Part shown: piece after piece, positions 51,700-63,394 of the stretch
Position numbering within the stretch: the first letter of the stretch is position 1
How the letters are laid out: every line of letters begins with the position of its first letter
Assembly: GCA_022828595.1 (NCBI GenBank)
Contig: JAKGHH010000001.1
Coordinates: 140,635,017-140,699,016 of the forward strand
Origin: Nelumbo lutea
Lineage: Eukaryota > Streptophyta > Magnoliopsida > Proteales > Nelumbonaceae
Length of the DNA: 64,000 nucleotides
Direction: 5' to 3'
Position numbers and translations under genes: made by a program
The notes under the pieces: model-generated
The model's input: only the letters and a program-made list of their open reading frames with translations
What the model was told of the DNA's origin: nothing
The model's database searches: none

Positions 51700-53092
51700 G
51701 CTTGAGATCTGGGTAGGCGTTGTGAAGATCGGTCCAGGGGATCCAGTTGGCCTCAGCTAATGGTAGTCCGTCCCATTCCACTAGTACCTCGAAGGTACCC
51801 TAATTGATGCGTGACCGGACAAGAGCTCGAGGTTGGAGGATAGGTCTACTGTCCTTTAGAGGGGGTAGGGAAGGCACTTGATTAGGGGGAGTCCCTGTAA
51901 AAGACTTTAGTAGGGACACATGGAAGGTGTCATGGATTTTGCTGTGCTCCAGTAGCTCGAGCTAATAGGCAACTTTCTCGATCTGCTGTAGAACCTTGAA
52001 GGGCCCATAGAATTTGGGGGCTAGCTTAGGGGGGACTCGACGCCTGAGGGAGAGCTGCCAGTAGGGTTGGAGCTTCAGCCAAACGAACTGTCCCGGCTCA
52101 AAGGTGACTTCACGGTGGTGCTGATCGTAAGCGTGCTTCATGCGCGCCTGTGCCTGCTGCAAGCGTAAGGAGACTTCGGCCAGGAGGGCATCGCGGTCTT
52201 GGAGGTTGCGATCCACTTCTTCCAACCGTGTTGAACCGGGTTCGTAAGATAAAAGACAGGGAGGGTCTCGGCCATACACCACCCGGAAGGGAGTCATGCC
52301 CAGGGAGGAGTGGTAGGACGTGTTGTAACAGTATTCGGCCGACGGAAGGCACTCCACCCAACGTCTGGGCTGGTCTCCCAAAAGGCAGCGGAGGTACATC
52401 TCTATTGTTTGGTTCACCACTTCTGTTTGGCCGTCAGTCTGTGGATGGTAAGCGGAGGAGAAGGCTAGGTCTGTTCCCTACAGTCGGAAGAGCTCCTTCC
52501 AGAAGGTGCTGGTAAAGATCGGGTCCCTGTCACTTACAATGGATTCGGGTAGCCCATGCAATTGGAAGATGTGGGCGAAGAAGGTGTGGGCGACTGAAAC
52601 CATGCTGTAGGGGTGAGATAAGGGAAGGAAGTGAGCATACTTGGAGAAGCAGTCCACCACCACAAATATCACCAATTTCCCTCCAACCTTGGGTAAGCCT
52701 TCGATGAAGTCCATGGAAATATCTGCCCAGATCTGAGTGGGGAGTGAGAGAGGTTGGAGAAGGCCTGCTGGATGCAAGTTTTCCCACTTCTGCTGCTGGC
52801 ACGTCAAACAACTCTGGATGAAGTCCCGTACCGAAGCCTTCATACCTTGCCAATGGAAATCCGCATGGATGCGGTGCAGTGTTTTCTGGATACCCTCATG
52901 CGTGGCGTTGTGTATGCTGGAGATAACGGAGGGAATGAAGGGGCAGTTGGTCAGGAGATAAATTTGTCCCTTGTATAGTGCCAAACCATCGTGCACGGAG
53001 CAATTTGGGTTGGTCGTTCTGGCTTGTATTCTCTTGATCAGATCGTTCCATTCGGGTGATTGTGGCAGTTCGTTCCGAATGTCTTCCAGCAT
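51700..53092 (-). pseudogene. chromovirus integrase and chromodomain-like tail
   Basis: The zinc-binding HHCC region is partly visible (HNATHEGIQKTLHRIHADFH, SCLTCQQQK). The catalytic core has D in IWADISMDFIEGLPK, D in GLPESIVSDRDPIFTS and E in YHPQTDGQTEVVNQTIE. A stop after FWKELFRL at about 52478 interrupts the core. The C-terminal part reads WLKLQPYWQ, GPFKVLQQIEKVAY, then EVLVEWDGLPLAEANWIPW and DLKLEDKLVVQEGCDVMD, the chromovirus-type tail. That last motif is shared with the starch-synthase-carrying element. Confidence 0.82.
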
Positions 53093-53104
53093 GGAGGCTC
53101 GAGG

Positions 53105-55037
53105 CTATGAAATTGCATGGAGGAGCATATCTTCTTCTTGGTGGGACAAGGCATCGGTGGCACGGTTCAAGGCTCCTACCTTGTAGTCTACCTGAAAGTC
53201 GAACCCAAGAAGTTTGCTGACCCAATGCTGTTGCGGCGAGGTGGTGAGCCGTTGTTCCATTAGATACTTGAGGCTGTAGTGGTCCGTCTTGACTATGAAG
53301 GTTCTCCCCCACAAGCACGGCCTCCAGTGCTACACTGCCTTAGCTAGTCTAATAAGTTCACGTTTGCAGGCGAGCAACTTAAGGTGGTGGTTGGCCAGCT
53401 TGCTACTAAAGAAAGCGATTGGATGCCCTTGCTGCTGTAGTATGGCGCCTATGCCGGTGCTGGATGCATCGCACTCCACTATGAACTCAAGATCAAAGTT
53501 TGGCAATTGTAGAACCGGTGTGGAGGAGAGGGCTTCTCTTAATTTTACAAAGGCTGCATTAGCTGTACCATCCCACAGGAAGGCGTTTTTCTTGAGCAGA
53601 TTTGTTAGTGGGGCCTCTAGTAGTCCGTAATTGTGAACAAACTTGTGGTAGTAGCCTGTCAGCCCTAGAAAACCGTGGAGAGCCTTGGCGGATTGCGGTC
53701 TAGGCCATTCCTTGATGGCTTGAATCTTGGATTCATCCACAGTGACCCCTTGACCACTGATCACATGTCCTAAGTAAAGGACCCTACATTCCCCCAAGGA
53801 GCATTTTGATCGCTTGAGGAAGAGTTGATGTTGTTGCAGGAGTTCAAGAATGATCTGCAGATGCTGTACGTGCTCTACCCACGATTTTCTATAGACTAGA
53901 ATGTCGTCGAAGAATACCAAGACAAATTCGCGGAGATGGGAGTCAAACACCTCGTTCATCAGGACCTGGAACGTGGAGGGGGCGTTGCTAAGACCGAAAG
54001 GCATGACCAGGAATTCGAAGTGACCATGGTGTGTTCTGAAGGCCATTTTCTCTATATCTTCTGGAGTCATTCGGACCTGGAAGTATCCTGATCGGAGGTC
54101 TAGTTTGGAGAAATACTGCGTGCCATGGAGCTCATCCAACAGTTCTTCTATGACGGGGATGGGAAATTTATCCTTGATCGCATCTGACTGTTAAGCTCCT
54201 TGTAGTCTGCACAGAATCTCCAAGTCTCGTCTTGCTTGGGTATCAAAAGAACTGGAGAGGAGAAGAAGGAGCGGCTGGGGCAGATGATTCCTTGCTGTAA
54301 CTAGACCTGTTCATGGGCCGGGCTTGGGCCGGGCTTTTATTCTTCATTAACAGAAATATATGAGGCCCGAGCCCGAGCCTGGCCCGACCAACGGGCCTAC
54401 AACTTGGGCCCGAGCCCGGCCCTAATAAAAAGCTCGAAGCTCGAGCCCGAGCCCGAAGCCCGACCTAATAAAAAAAATTAGAAATTTTCCCTATTCAATA
54501 ATCAATATAAATCAGAATTTATTTACATTAAAAAAAGTATAAATTCAAAATTTATTTATATTAAAAAAAGAATATAAAAAAGGGAAAGAGGATGTGGAGA
54601 ATAAGAATTCGTTGGAAAAAGAAGGGAAAGAGGTGAAAAAAAGAGGGGTATTCAACTAGGGTTTTTAGGTTTAGTTATAGGTTAGGCCGGGCTGGGCTAT
54701 TTTGGCAAATCCCGAGCCCGGCTTGAATTTATTGCGGGCCGGGTTTTTTGGCCTGAGGTTAAGCCCGCGGGCCTATATACCTGTTCAAGCCCGTCCGGGG
54801 GCTGGGCCGGGCCGGGCCGGCCCGTCGGGCCACCCGGCCCATGAACAGGTCTAGCTGTAACATGTCTGCACACTGCCTCTCTATTTCATCTTTCTGCCGA
54901 TGTGGGTAGCGGTAGGGCCGGACAACAACGAGATTTGATCTAGTTATCAGAGGAATTCGGTTGTCACAGGCTCTAAAAGGGGGAAGCCCCTTGGGCTCCT
55001 TGAATACTGCAAAGAAATCTGTAAGGAGCCTTTCCAT
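53105..55037 (-). pseudogene. chromovirus reverse transcriptase and RNase H, split by a hAT-like element
   Basis: The RT start is at 55037 to about 54855 (LPPFRACDNRIPL, VRPYRYPHRQKDEIERQCAD), then the 552-bp insertion. It continues with [60 protein letters not shown] and the catalytic FFDD in LVFFDDILVY. RNase H follows with LEFIVECDASSTGIGAILQQ and YKVGALNRATDALSH. Stops occur at, for example, about 54190 and 53330. Confidence 0.82.
54302..54853. mobile_element. hAT-like element in the chromovirus RT, perfect 8-bp TSD
   Basis: The ends TAGACCTGTTCATGGGCCGG and GGCCCATGAACAGGTCTA are near-perfect inverted copies. GCTGTAAC lies on both sides (54294-54301 and 54854-54861). Subterminal GGGCCGGGC / GCCCGAGCC repeats flank an AT-rich centre. 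Removing it rejoins the chromovirus RT (MLQ...GIICPSRS). This is the best preserved of the 8-bp-TSD elements here and must be younger than the chromovirus insertion. Confidence 0.85.
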
Positions 55038-55061
55038 ATCCGTTGCGCATGAGACCTCACT

Positions 55062-56551
55062 CTAGAGTGTATGCAGCTGCGCCTTTGTTCTTATTCTGGT
55101 TCCCTCCCATGTAACCGGTTTCCCATCTAGGTGGAAAGTCATTGTCAGGGTGCTGAAATCCCAAAGGATGGGCCCTAACGTGATCAGCCACTTGACCCCC
55201 AAGACGATGTCAAATTCATCCAAGGAGAGTACGAATAAATCAGCACAGAAGGACTCTGATCCGACCTGAATTTTGGTGTCCTTGCAGATACTGGGGTTGT
55301 GAACTCTTTCCCCATTGGCCATGGCTACTTGTAACTGTGGTCTGATTTCTATTGGTAATTTTAACTGGCGGGCAGCTTGTTCACTAACGAAGTTGTGAGT
55401 GCTTCCGAAGTCTACTAGAATACGGACTGGTTGTCCTGCTATCAACGCCCTTAGTTGCATGGTTTGGGAAGTTTTGATCCCCGTGATGGCGTGGAGGGAG
55501 ATCTCTGGTTCTGATGTTGCAGGTTCGTCCTCGTCCTCTTCGGGTTCCTCTACCAGAAGATAGAACAACTTCTTGCACTTGTGCCTGGCGGAGTATAGGT
55601 CATCGCAGTTGAAGCACTGCCTCCTTGCACGCCATTCCGCCATCTCGGCTCGGGTCAGCTGCCTAAGGGGGGGTGCAGTCCTGCTACTTCCCATGCTTGA
55701 TGCTGATATGGAGGGGTTACCCGTAGGAAGCCTTTGTTCTCTACTGGTGATCGAAGAGGGAGTCACTCCTGTTGTCTTCAAAGGTGTCCATGTTGATGCC
55801 GATCGTCCTATACTAAGGTTCTCGTGGGAGAGCTGCATCTTCCTTTCAAAGGCACATGTGAGGTTCATAGCTGTGATAGATTAGGAGGGTGTTGCATCTC
55901 GACGTCCACTCTTAGGGGTTCCACTAACCCTGCTGTAAACATGTCGACTTGCTGGTCTGGGCGTATCGAGGCTGCTCTGGCGAGAAGGGTTTGGAACTGG
56001 CGTTGATAATCTGCCACAGTTCCAGTTTGTTTGAGGTTGATTAATTTGCCCAATGGATTACTTGTCAGCGGGGGTCCAAATCGGAGGAGGCAATAGGATT
56101 TAAATTGTTCCCAGCTAAGCCCGGGTTCTTCCCATTCTAGACGGTAGAACCAGAGTTGTGCCTCTTCTATGAGGTGGAAAGCGGCCAAATTGACCTTGTC
56201 TCTGTTATCGGTGCGCTGGTTGCGGAAGAACTACTCGCAGTGATACAACCATCCCAGTGGGTCTCTAGTGCCGTTGTAGGATGGAAATTCTAGCCGACTG
56301 TATTTGGGGATAACAGCGGTAGTCGGGGCAGCGATCTGATGTTCGTTGGATGTTTCTGCCCAGTCCGGCCTATGGCTGTTGTTGGTGGCAGTTCTTTCTG
56401 AATTTCTTTCTTTATTGGATTAGAACGTCTCCAGCAAGCGTCGAAGCTCCTGACATCATCCTTGACCTCACGAACCTCCATGCTGGTCTCTGCATGGAGG
56501 TTTGTGTTCTAGTTCGTGGACCCGGGAAGACAGCGGCTCCTGTCCCCCCAT
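55062..56551 (-). pseudogene. chromovirus gag and protease
   Basis: ATG at about 56551 (MGGQEPLSSRVHELEH) opens gag. The capsid-like core is 56188-55865 (EEAQLWFYRLEWEEPGLSWE, FKSYCLLRFGP, YQRQFQTLLARA). The CCHC-type zinc knuckle QCFNCDDLYSARHKCK and the protease follow in 55868-55062: ALIAGQPVRILVDFGSTHNF, with DFGST where DSG or DTG is usual. Several frame changes and stops separate the pieces, so it is not a working polyprotein. Confidence 0.75.
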
Positions 56552-56558
56552 GATGGTA

Positions 56559-56571
56559 GGCTCTGATACCA
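56559..56571 (-). other. primer binding site of the chromovirus
   Basis: TGGTATCAGAGCC on the minus strand, three bases after the LTR end; initiator tRNA-Met type, identical to the site at 27160-27172. Confidence 0.9.
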
Positions 56572-56574
56572 GAA

Positions 56575-57133
56575 TGTTATGGGCTCGGGCGTAGGATCTC
56601 GTCATAGGTCGGTCCACCGGAAGAGACTCTTGCTTTCCCTTGCCCTTCCCCTTGCGTACAGACCCTATTGTGGCAACCAAGTGGGTGGTTTGTCCAAGAG
56701 ATCACCCGAACTCTTCTTACACCTTTCTTGGTCGAAAACTCAATGCCTTTATTTCAACTCATAGCTCCTTAAATAGGAGATTACAAAAGTGGATTCCTTG
56801 TTGGATTCGGCTAGGCTAGGGTAATCCATATCAAACTCAAACTCCTACTTCTAAATAAATTACCTACTTCTAATGGTAACACAACTCCTACTTCTAGTGG
56901 CAAATAGAACTCTTACTAAGAAGATAAGATAAGATAAGGATAAGGGATGAGGGATAATGCAGCTGGCGGTGAGTTGGCGAGTAGAGCTATTGTGGCAAGA
57001 TAAGTGTGGACCCACCCTACTGAGCTGTCATGTGGGACCCTCTCTAGTGCTGCTGCCAGATGGTGCATGCGTCTCCTAAGTGCTGCTGCCGGGTGGTGCG
57101 TGTTGTTGCCTATGCTTGCGTGCGTCCATAACA
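56575..57133 (-). repeat. 5' LTR of the chromovirus
   Basis: TGTTATGGACGCACGCAAGC at 57133 (minus) to GAGCCCATAACA at 56575, followed by the PBS. The U5 end (GGTGGACCGACCTATGACGAG) closely matches the LTR end of the starch-synthase-carrying element (GGACCGACCCGTGACGAG). Confidence 0.85.
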
Positions 57134-57175
57134 CGTTGGAACTACCTTCGCTAAACCCATCATCCTCCCTCCGAT

Positions 57176-58703
57176 GGCCAGCCAAGGTCAGCTCGAAGAC
57201 CTGATGCAGTGCATGCGAGCCATGTAGGCCCAAATACAACAGTTCCAGCAACTTCAGTTCCACCAGCAGCAAGTGCCGCACAAAGTGGCCCAGCACCAGT
57301 ATCAACAACAGTTTCCTTCACTCCCTCCTAGGCATCCAGTTGCGCAACCAACCAAGCCTCACCGCCAAAGTGAACTTCCTTTCCACCGAGGAGAGACCTC
57401 AGTATCATCCCATGGAAGGAAGTAAAGACCCCCTACCCCCGCCTCGTGGCCTACAGCTAGGTCGGGGGCCTCCTAGCCGGTTAGGCCGGTATCACCTCGG
57501 CACTCGTAGTTTGAACCTTTGCTTGCTGAAAACCGGTTCGAAGTGCTAGCCGATGACCAAGAACAAGGTCCCTCTGTTCGCAGCTACCGATAGCCATCTG
57601 AGCATTTCCCTGGGCCCATCGAGCTCAGTAATACCGAGGCCAATAACACCAACGTTGAGCCGGCTAAGAAGTAGCAAAGGCGTCGCCGAGCTGCCACCCG
57701 CGACCTGCCCAAGTTCAGAGGCAAGGTAGAGGTGAGTTTGAGCGAGGTAAAAGCTACACCGCTTCTTTCAGTTCCCTCCCCCCTATCACCAGAGCTCCTT
57801 GCTGTCTCCATGCCAAGGGACTTCAAGCTCCCCTGTTGGACAAGTACGATGGGTCCTTCGATCCCAATGACCATGTGGACGCCTTTCAGTCCTAGATGCA
57901 TCTGGCCAAAGCAAGCAAGTCTTGCATGTGCGTTGCCTTCTCCACCACTTTAAAAGGAGTAGCCCGCGTACCGAAACCTCACGCTAGATTCAATAAGGGG
58001 CTGAGCGCAGTTCGTGTAGGTCTCCACCTCCCACTTCGTCACCAGCAAAAGGTGTCTGAGGACCCAAGAAAGCCTCCTCAGCATAGTCCAAAGGGAAGGA
58101 GAGTCCATTCGAAACTACATCAAGTGGTTTAATGACGCTTGCCTGCAAATACCCGACCTAGACCCTGCAGTTCGGCTCACTACGACCAAGCAGGGCATTA
58201 CCCACAAGGAGTTCAGGTGGCACGTGGTGGTCAACCAACCCAAGACCGTGACCGAGTTCCTCAAACTGGCAGATCAGTTCATAGGGACTGAGGAGGAGTT
58301 CAACCAGAAGGGCGAGCAGTCCCTTGAAAAAAGAAAAAGGGAACCAGAGCCCCCGGCTCCAAGTGACAGCAAGAAGAAGAAGGACCTAACTCGGGGGGCA
58401 AAGCCAATTCAGCCTTTCCGAGCTTCGGTAGCAGAAAGGGATTATACATCCCTCAATACGAAGCGGGCCGAGATCCTCATGGCGATCAAGGATGCCCCAT
58501 ATGTGAAGTGGCCACCTCGGCTTAAGGTTGATCCCAATGTTAGGAACAAAAACTTGTATTGTAGTTTTCATAGAGATCACGGTCATAGTACCGAAAACTG
58601 TAACAATCTCCACGACGATATAAAAGAACTTATCCGTTGCGGATATCTGAGAAATTTTTTACAGCATAATAATAGTAATAAAGAAGGTCAGCACGGGGAG
58701 TAG
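57176..58703 (+). pseudogene. Tat element gag, frameshifted
   Basis: ATG GCC AGC at about 57176 opens MASQGQLEDLMQCMRAM, which meets a stop at once. Pieces in several frames follow: YDGSFDPNDHVDAFQ, MHLAKASKSCMCVAFSTTLK, then a clean frame 58224-58703 with VVNQPKTVTEFLKLADQFIG, YTSLNTKRAEILMAIKDAPY and the zinc-knuckle-like CSFHRDHGHSTENC. It ends with TAG at 58703. Confidence 0.7.
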
Positions 58704-58733
58704 AGTAAGGAAGCTCCCAAGTCCAGTAGACAA

Positions 58734-59432
58734 GTGGAGCAACCGCAGAGGCAGCCTCTCGATGAGAGACCAGTCCGGAGGAGCATCCATGTAATTGTCA
58801 GAGGATCAATTGTCGTTGGTTGCACCTCGGTAGCAGCTCGGTCATCAGCCCACGAGGTCGCCAGGGAAGAGCTTAACCCCTCAAAATGGTCAAGGAAGGA
58901 GGAACCGATCTTCTTCACCGAAGATGATGCGCGAGGAGTCCATTACCCCCATGACGACACGCTCGTCATAAAGATTAAGATCAATGACTTTGAGGTCAGG
59001 TGCGTCCTAGTCGACTTGGGCAGCTCGACAGATATTCTCTTCAAGGCAGCCTTCGATCAGCTACGACTCCAAGAAAGCGACCTGAAGCCTACAAACACTC
59101 CACTCATGGGATTCGGCGGCGAGGAGGTTAGGCCTTTAGGGAGAGTCATTGTACCTGTGGAGGTCGGCACCTGGCCTAGTGTGGTAAGGCTCAGCCACGA
59201 GTTCCTGGTGTTCGCGACCCCCTCACTGTACAACGCAAGAGTAGGTCGGCCCATCACCCATGCCCTACGAGCAGTAGTCTCCACCTACCATCTAGTGATG
59301 GAGTTCCCTACAGGCTTCGGAGTCGGAGTGACGCGAGGTAATCAGCTCGAGTCCCGCAAGTGCTACGTAGCCGCCCTCAAAGGAAAGGCCAAGGTAGAAG
59401 ATGACCTCGAGCTAGAACGACCTGCGGAGTAG
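58734..59432 (+). pseudogene. Tat element protease region
   Basis: A 232-codon frame. The likely protease core is RGVHYPHDDTLVIKIKINDF, VRCVLVDLGSSTDILFKAAF and LMGFGGEEVRPLGRVIVPVE. The catalytic triplet reads DLG (followed by SS) where DTG or DSG is usual; DxGSS is common in this lineage, but Leu at the middle position is probably inactivating. It ends with TAG before the RT. Confidence 0.72.
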
Positions 59433-59695
59433 TTCGCGGAGGGAGCCACGCCTACCGAAGTGACCATCCCCATCCCAGATTCGACAGAGGACCCAGATCG
59501 GGTACTTCAGATTGGGTACTTTAGATCGGTGCTTCTGTTGAAGATCCTCTGCGATCTCAACCGGTAAGTTTCTTACTCGAAAATTTAGATGTTTTTGCAT
59601 GGTCAACGGCAAAAATTCCCGGCATAGACCTCAACATTATAACTCATAGGCTCAACACTGATCCTGTAGTTAGGCCCGTTAGATAGAAGAAACGC

Positions 59696-61500
59696 AACTT
59701 AGCCCTAGAGCGGTGGAGGGCAGTCGACGAGGAGGTCGAGAAGCTCCTTGCAACCGATTTTATCAGAGAGGTTCATTACCCGAGCTGGGTGGCCAACCCC
59801 GTTTTGGTGAAAAAGGCCAACGGTAAGTGGCGCATGTGCGTCCACTACACTGACCTGAACCGAGCTTGCCCAAAGGACTGCTTCCCACTTCATAGGATCG
59901 ACCGTCTAGTCGACGCGACCTCGGGGCATGAGTTGCTGAACTTCCTAGACGCCTATTCGAGCTACAATCAGATCAAGATGGACCCAACTGATGAAGAGAA
60001 AACTACTTTCGTAATTGAGTTTGGCCTGTACTGTTACAAGGTCATGCCCTTCGGGTTGAAAAACGCTGGGGCCACTTTTCAAAGACTTGTAAACAAACTG
60101 TTTGAGCCAATAATTGGCAAAAAAGTAGAGTGTTATGTAGACAATATGGTCGTCAAGACCCAATTCTCACATGAATTAATACAAGATTTACATTCAGTTT
60201 TTGAAATTCTACATAAATTTAATATGAAGTTAAATCCAAACAATTGTGTCTTCGGTGTCACCTCGGGTAAATTCCTAGGATACATCGTTAACCGGCGAGG
60301 CATTGAGGACAACCTGAACAAAATCATGGCCATCCTAGAAATGAAACCACCTCGAAAGTTAAAGGAGGTTCAGAAGCTGAACGACCGGTTAGCTGCCTTG
60401 AGTCACTTTTTGTCCAAGTCAGCAGATCGTTGCCTGCCTTTCTTTAAGTCCATAAAAAGAAAAGGCTTTGAATGGAACAAAGAGTGCCAGCTCGCATTCG
60501 ACGAGCTCAAAAGACACCTCGCCAGCATCCCATTCTTAACCCGACCCGAAGTGGGTGATGTTTTAGAGCTATACCTCTCGGCAAGTGACGAGGTGGTCAG
60601 CTCGGTACTAATAAGAGAAGTAGATCGGGTTCAATGACCCGTCTATTATGTTAGTAAAGTGTTGCAGGGAGCAGAGACAAGGTACCCAGAGATAGAAAAG
60701 TTAGCCTATGCACTGGTTATAGTAGCCCGAAAGCTCCGCCCATACTTCCAAGCTCACACCATCGTTGTCCTTACTAACAAACCTTTGAGGCAAGTTTCTC
60801 TCAAGCCCAAGGTCTCGGGAAGGTTGACAAAGTGGGCCATTGAGCTTAGCGAGTACGAACTCCAGTATAAACTGTGAACTGCTATCAAGGCCCAAGCCTT
60901 GGCAGATTTCATCGCAGAATGCACCTTTAGCTCCGAAGTCCCCAGGCCGGTGGAACACGAGGCCCCCAGTAAGGGAGAGCTTGGGGTTCCCAGGCTGGTT
61001 GAACTCGAGCGTCGTGAAGTAGCAACCAACATGTTATCTCTCCTAGTTAGGCCAAACCTGAACTAGGATGAAGAACTTTGGATCCTTCATGTAGATGGCT
61101 CGGCAATTCGGCAGGGCAGCGGAGCTGGGATCATTCTGCACGGGCCTAGCGGTGCAAAATTGGAGTACGCACTACGCTTTGAGTTTGCGGCATCCAACAA
61201 CGAAGCAGAGTACGAGGTGCTGCTAGCCGGGCTGGATCTGGCAAAGGAAGTGAAGCCAAGCACATCGTCGTCTGTAGTGACTTCCAGCTCGTGGTCTAGG
61301 CGAGTATGAAGCTCACGAGCCAACCATGGTAGCATACTTAGCCAAAGTAAGAGAGGCTCTGCTCAACTTCCGGTCACACTTCATCCAGCAAATCCCGAGA
61401 TCAAAGAACGCTGAGGTTGATGCCCTATCACGATTAGCCAGCACGGGAGATAACACCATGAGTACTGTGTACATAGAGAACTTGCCTCGGCCTAGCATTC
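59696..61500 (+). pseudogene. Tat element RT and dual RNase H
   Basis: RT: LALERWRAVDEEVEKLLATD, FIREVHYPSWVANPVLVKKA, CPKDCFPLHRIDRLVDATSG, LLNFLDAYSSYNQIKMDP, VMPFGLKNAGATFQRLVNKL, then YVDNM where the catalytic YVDD is expected, a D-to-N change. The first RNase H has LELYLSASDEVVSSVLIRE and ETRYPEIEKLAYALV. The second, archaeal type, has LWILHVDGSAIRQGSGAGII and ASNNEAEYEVLLAGLDLAK, then SKNAEVDALSRLAS. Stops at about 60637 and 60875 and a frameshift near 61260 break it. Confidence 0.82.
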
Positions 61501-62761
61501 TCAGCGGGGCAGAGGAGGTCGCTCCCGTCGTTCAAGCAAAGCCGAGCTGGATTGATTCGCTCACAGGCTCCCTACTACATGGGACCCTCCCAACAGATCG
61601 TAATGCCGCCAGGAGGGTAGAGCGCCAGGCAGCCAAATACGTCATGATAAACAGACAGTTGTACCGAAGATCCTACACACTCCCCTACCTGTACTACCTG
61701 CGACCCTCTGAAGCTGAGCTCGTCCTCCGTGATACTCATGAGGGCCTTTGCGGTGGATGCCTGGGGGGTAGAGCCCCCGTTCAGAAAGCACTACGATAGG
61801 GGTATTACTGGCCAACGATGAAGGTGATGCGATCGAGCTCGTCAAAAAATGCGACAAGTGTTAGAAGCACACCAACATCCACCATTGGCCTGCTGTCGAC
61901 CTAAAATACCTCACTAGCCCGTGGCCATTTGCACAATGGGGGATTGACCTACTCGGTCCATTCACACTAGTAGCAGGACAATGGCGGTTCCTAGTGGTGG
62001 CAGTTGACTATTTCACAAAGTGGGTTGAAGCTGAACCTCTCGCAACAATCACGGCCTGGAACGTGCAGAACATCTTTTGGAAGAACATGGTGTGTCATTT
62101 CTGATTACCTCGGGTACTGATCTCCGACAATGGAAAACAATTCGAAGACATCAAATTCCAAAATTGGTGCCAAGACATGAGAATCCAGTAGAACTTCACC
62201 TCAGTGGCGCACCCTCAAGCAAACGGTCAGACAGAGGTCACGAATAGAGCTATTCTCTGCGGGTTAAAGGCATGCCTAGACCGAGCTAAAGAACTATGGG
62301 CAGACGAGCTGCCCAATGTTCTATGGGCTTACCGAACCACAGAGAAGACCGCCATAGGTGAAACCCCCTTCAACCTTACATACACCACCAAAGCAGTCAT
62401 CCCAATCGAGATCGAAGTCCCTTCACTGTGGCTGGAAGCGTATGATGACAAGGCGAACGAGGATGAGCTACGCACCAACCTTGACCTACTTGATGAAGTA
62501 AGGGACCCCGCATACATCAGGACCGCGGCCTACCAACAGAAGGTAGCTCGGTACTATAACGCCAAGGTCAAGAAGCGGAACCTCCGCGTCTGTGACCTGG
62601 TACTCTGTAAAGTTATGGTACCTGAGCCCGGCGTTGGCAAGCTCGGGCCAAACTGGAAAGGACCCTATCGAGTCAAGCGAGTGCTCAGGGAAGGAACGTA
62701 CAAGCTCGAGACCCTAGAAGGGAGGCAAGTACCTCGGGCGTGGAATATTGTCAACCTATGA
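61500..62761 (+). pseudogene. Tat element integrase
   Basis: The sequence is LYRRSYTLPYLYYLRPSEAE, HEGLCGGCLGGRAPVQKALR, a stop, then GYYWPTM and a broken CxxC region. Catalytic-core motifs are PWPFAQWGIDLLGPFT, FLVVAVDYFTKWVEAEPLAT, VLISDNGKQFEDIKFQNWCQ and HPQANGQTEVTNRAI (D, D and E present). The C-terminus is GKLGPNWKGPYRVKRVL ... RQVPRAWNIVNL, stop. In-frame stops at about 61797, 61862, 62102 and 62190 disable it. Confidence 0.82.
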
Positions 62762-63394
62762 CAATATTACCCATAAATCACCGAATTGAGCAGACCACGA
62801 GTCGCTCCTAGAGCCTAAGGGCCAATTCGCCGAGCTAGCGAAGACCTCGGCAACACGAGACCCAGTCACCCCCTCGGCAAGGGTAGACTTTAGGAGAATG
62901 GACCACGAGTCGCTCCCTCTAACCATAGGGCCAACGCGCCGAGCTAACTGAAGACCTCGGCGCTATGCATGACTTAACCGTCTCATCAGCATAGGCTTAG
63001 TATGCCAAGGACAAAAGGCATCTCGAGTACGAACTCTCTGACACTTAGCCTACCTAAACACCAACCTAAGTAGCCAAGTAGACAGGTCGGGCATGCGCCT
63101 TACTATGTCCACCTCAGCGTACATTGTAAAATCTTATGGTCACCCCTACTAAGTACAGGGAAACAGTTCGAGGTGACAACAGTAAAGGGACGCCCACCTC
63201 AAGAACTAAACTCGCTAGCTCGATAGCTCAAGATAAGACAAACACTTCGACAGAAGATAATTACACAAACACTTAGCAAAATATGTACTCTCATTAATAA
63301 TATGTGCTTTCATTACAAAAACCTCAGTACATAGGATCAAGAAAAAGAGAAAGTAAAACTGAGCTCGCAGGCCCATAGTACAAGGAGCACACAA
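62762..63394. other. Tat element spacer between pol and the antisense ORF
   Basis: A non-coding tandem-like stretch: ACCACGAGTCGCTCC recurs at about 62795 and 62900, each followed by a CGCCGAGCTA word and GAAGACCTCGGC. No gene. Confidence 0.6.

Larger units (their letters stand above)
51285..57133 (-). mobile_element. Ty3/gypsy chromovirus, degenerate, with one truncated LTR
   Basis: On the minus strand the order is 5' LTR (57133-56575), PBS, gag, protease, RT, RNase H, integrase with a chromodomain-like tail, a purine-rich tract and 3' LTR (51665-51285). The right LTR is 559 bp; the left one matches it only to about 51285 and lacks the U5 side. The reading frames are broken by stops and frameshifts, and a 552-bp hAT-like element sits in the RT (54302-54853). 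Flanking sequence on the right (CGTTGGAACTACC) belongs to the leader of the Tat element, so the chromovirus is nested in that element. Confidence 0.85.
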
